From the NCBI GenBank assembly GCA_900771955.1, contig CAAGPW010000132.1:1-22340 (forward strand): 22,340 bases of DNA, given 5' to 3'. Positions 20,853 through 22,340 of this stretch are shown piece after piece. Numbering within the stretch: the first letter of the stretch is position 1; each line of letters begins with the position of its first letter. This DNA comes from Lachnospiraceae bacterium. Its GTDB lineage: Bacteria; Bacillota; Clostridia; Lachnospirales; Lachnospiraceae. The notes beneath the pieces are model-generated. The model was not told the origin of the DNA. It did not search any database and was given only the letters and a program-made list of their open reading frames with translations. The position numbers and the translations under genes were made by a program.

Positions 20853-22340
20853 TCCATCAAATATAACATATCTAGCCGCCGGTCCTTTGCCCTTTAAGTT
20901 AATCAATTTCTCACTTCTCATCTTATCAATAACACTTCTTGCTTGTTGTTTAGTAAATCCACACATTTCCTGTATTTTAGCAGATGTTATCTGGTCATTC
21001 GTTTGTAAATACTCTAAAATCATATTTTTAGCCTTGATATACTGAACAGTTTTATCTCTTGTATATTCCACATCTGACTTTAATGCTTCATAAACCTTAG
21101 CTGTCAGCATGTATTCCTTTCCAACAATCTCTATTAATCCACTATTAATCAGTTCATTACATGATTTTTTCGTTTCATCTAGAGATTTTTGGACTTTTCT
21201 TGACAGCTCTGATAACTGTTCCTTTCTGTTATCTAAAAGATCTCTTAATATCATCATCTCAGCCAAAGACATAATTTTACTATTTTTATCTTGTACTTCT
21301 GTAATAAACTTAACAAATTCAGTATTATCTATTGCACTAAATATTGTAAGCGAAACTGCATCATTAAATGATCTATATCTTGGATATGGCTTGCCCATTG
21401 AAACCATGTCCTTATAAATAATATCTACTCCCTGACCTGTCCTCTGGACATACTTCAAATTTTGAAGTGTCTCCGCTATTAGTTTATTTCTAGGAATCGA
21501 TGGATGAGTTATAATATTATCCTCTGTAATTCCATCAAGGAATCCGCCTGGATTTTCAATAACTATTCGATCTGGGTATTGTTTTACATAAACCGCAGCA
21601 TTACTCTGGTAATCTCTATGAGACAACGCATTAAGCAATGCTTCCTGAAATACCCTTTCAGGAAAATCCTCAACTTCAAGTCTGAATAATCCTACCTGAA
21701 TATTCTCTATCTTACTGTATGCCTGTACTCGCTCTGTCAACTTGTCTATAACGCTTATCAACGGCAACTTCAAATCTAGCCTTGCATCATATTCCTCCAA
21801 ATTATCGGCTGAATAATGTAAGTATATAACTTCCGCCTGCGGCAACAGTCTTTGAATAGATGCTTCTTTTCCAACGAACAGTAACCCAGCAATCGTCAGT
21901 CTTTCTACATCTCCATCATATTTCACAAGTTGTAAATCTCTTAAAAACTCAATATCCTCCAAATCCGGCAATGTAGATTTAGAATCTCTGACTCTCAGCT
22001 TTTCCTTTAAGCTGTACACTTCCAGTTTATTTACATCATCCAGAATACTCTCTCCAATAATTCTTCCTGAAAAATCCGGATTCTGAACAGAAGAATATAC
22101 AGCACTTAATTCATCAGGATATACCGGCTTTGAATTTCTCCCCAATCGTTTCAGACATCTACCATCCGTAGTTGTATATGTCTTTCCATCTGCTTTAACT
22201 GTTATTGCAATAACAAGCTTTCCCTCATACTCGAAATCTGATATTTCGGTGAATAGTGGTGGAACGGTTCTATCATAAATCCCCTCTATAATTCGTTGCC
22301 CATCATAGTTTCTATCACATCCTGTAACCACAACCGGATT
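20838..22340 (-). CDS. Schlafen AlbA_2/RecG-like ATP-binding transcriptional regulator, N-terminus outside the window
   Basis: The frame stays open to the window edge, so the start is missing; 500 codons are visible. The first part (VVVTGCDRNYDGQRIIEGIY and following) is the end of an AlbA_2-type domain. The middle has the HATPase_c_4/RecG-like block (FPERVFQEALLNALSHRDYQ, ENPGGFLDGITEDNI, RNKLIAETLQNLKYVQRTGQG), and the C-terminus is a winged helix (about the last 65 residues; ITSAKIQEMCGFTKQQARSVI). Proteins of this type are annotated as putative DNA-binding or helicase-like regulators; they occur in accessory regions and some accompany defence or toxin genes. The stop lies in a hairpin of the TTGAGT cluster. 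Confidence 0.9.
   Translation of the reverse strand, partial: NPVVVTGCDRNYDGQRIIEGIYDRTVPPLFTEISDFEYEGKLVIAITVKADGKTYTTTDGRCLKRLGRNSKPVYPDELSAVYSSVQNPDFSGRIIGESILDDVNKLEVYSLKEKLRVRDSKSTLPDLEDIEFLRDLQLVKYDGDVERLTIAGLLFVGKEASIQRLLPQAEVIYLHYSADNLEEYDARLDLKLPLISVIDKLTERVQAYSKIENIQVGLFRLEVEDFPERVFQEALLNALSHRDYQSNAAVYVKQYPDRIVIENPGGFLDGITEDNIITHPSIPRNKLIAETLQNLKYVQRTGQGVDIIYKDMVSMGKPYPRYRSFNDAVSLTIFSAIDNTEFVKFITEVQDKNSKIMSLAEMMILRDLLDNRKEQLSELSRKVQKSLDETKKSCNELINSGLIEIVGKEYMLTAKVYEALKSDVEYTRDKTVQYIKAKNMILEYLQTNDQITSAKIQEMCGFTKQQARSVIDKMRSEKLINLKGKGPAARYVIFDGLSDN

Noticed and set aside
1..22340. tRNA or rRNA genes, insertion sequences, integrase genes
   Set aside because: I looked for them and saw none; there is no transposase-like frame or terminal repeat pair.

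Overview
The window looks like chromosomal DNA of a gut Firmicute, most likely a Lachnospiraceae-type Clostridium relative. Grounds: strong AGGAGG-type ribosome binding sites, A/T-rich intergenic DNA with consensus sigma-A promoters, a FeoA-FeoB fusion, a DUF4143 ATPase, and a type I-C CRISPR system with clostridial-style Cas proteins. This is inference from gene content; no marker gene is present.

Layout: 1-420 is the leader end of a CRISPR array (seven repeats, the first cut by the window edge), 421-594 its leader, and 595-8428 a complete type I-C cas set, all on the minus strand in the order cas3 - (380-bp gap) - cas5c - cas8c (with an internal cas11c start) - cas7c - cas4 - cas1 - cas2 - leader - array. 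A multi-spanning membrane protein lies 28 bp upstream of cas3. Then come a DUF4143 ATPase, an aldehyde dehydrogenase with an in-frame insertion, a sodium:neurotransmitter-type symporter, a divergent LysR regulator, a Fur-box-controlled feoAB fusion, a methyl-accepting chemotaxis protein with six membrane helices, a flavin reductase and an Spx/ArsC-like protein. At 20087-20837 there is a gene-poor stretch with strong hairpins and a decayed UPF0175/PIN toxin-antitoxin pair. The right edge cuts a Schlafen-AlbA_2/RecG-like regulator.

The most interesting item is in the cas3-cas5c gap. On the plus strand, opposite to cas, an extended -10 promoter (6152-6160) is followed at the expected start site by a degenerate, shortened type I-C repeat (6167-6192) with a 4-bp stem, 5-nt loop and the 11-nt crRNA 5' handle. 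Next come a pseudo-spacer (from 6193) and a 12-bp hairpin (6219-6251). The pseudo-spacer matches 15 of its first 19 bases to a site on the minus strand (6112 downwards) flanked by a perfect TTC PAM. The mismatches fall at positions 6, 11, 12 and 18, three of which are the flipped-out every-sixth positions that Cascade does not read. The 34-nt site ends one base from the -35 box of the predicted cas5c promoter. This reads as a CreR/CreA-like crRNA-resembling RNA that guides the I-C Cascade to repress its own operon.

How the cas genes would work together: Cas1-Cas2-Cas4 add spacers at the leader end; Cas5c cuts pre-crRNA (no cas6 is present); Cas5c, Cas8c, Cas11c and Cas7c form Cascade; Cas3 degrades DNA; and the crRNA-like RNA would match Cascade output to crRNA supply.
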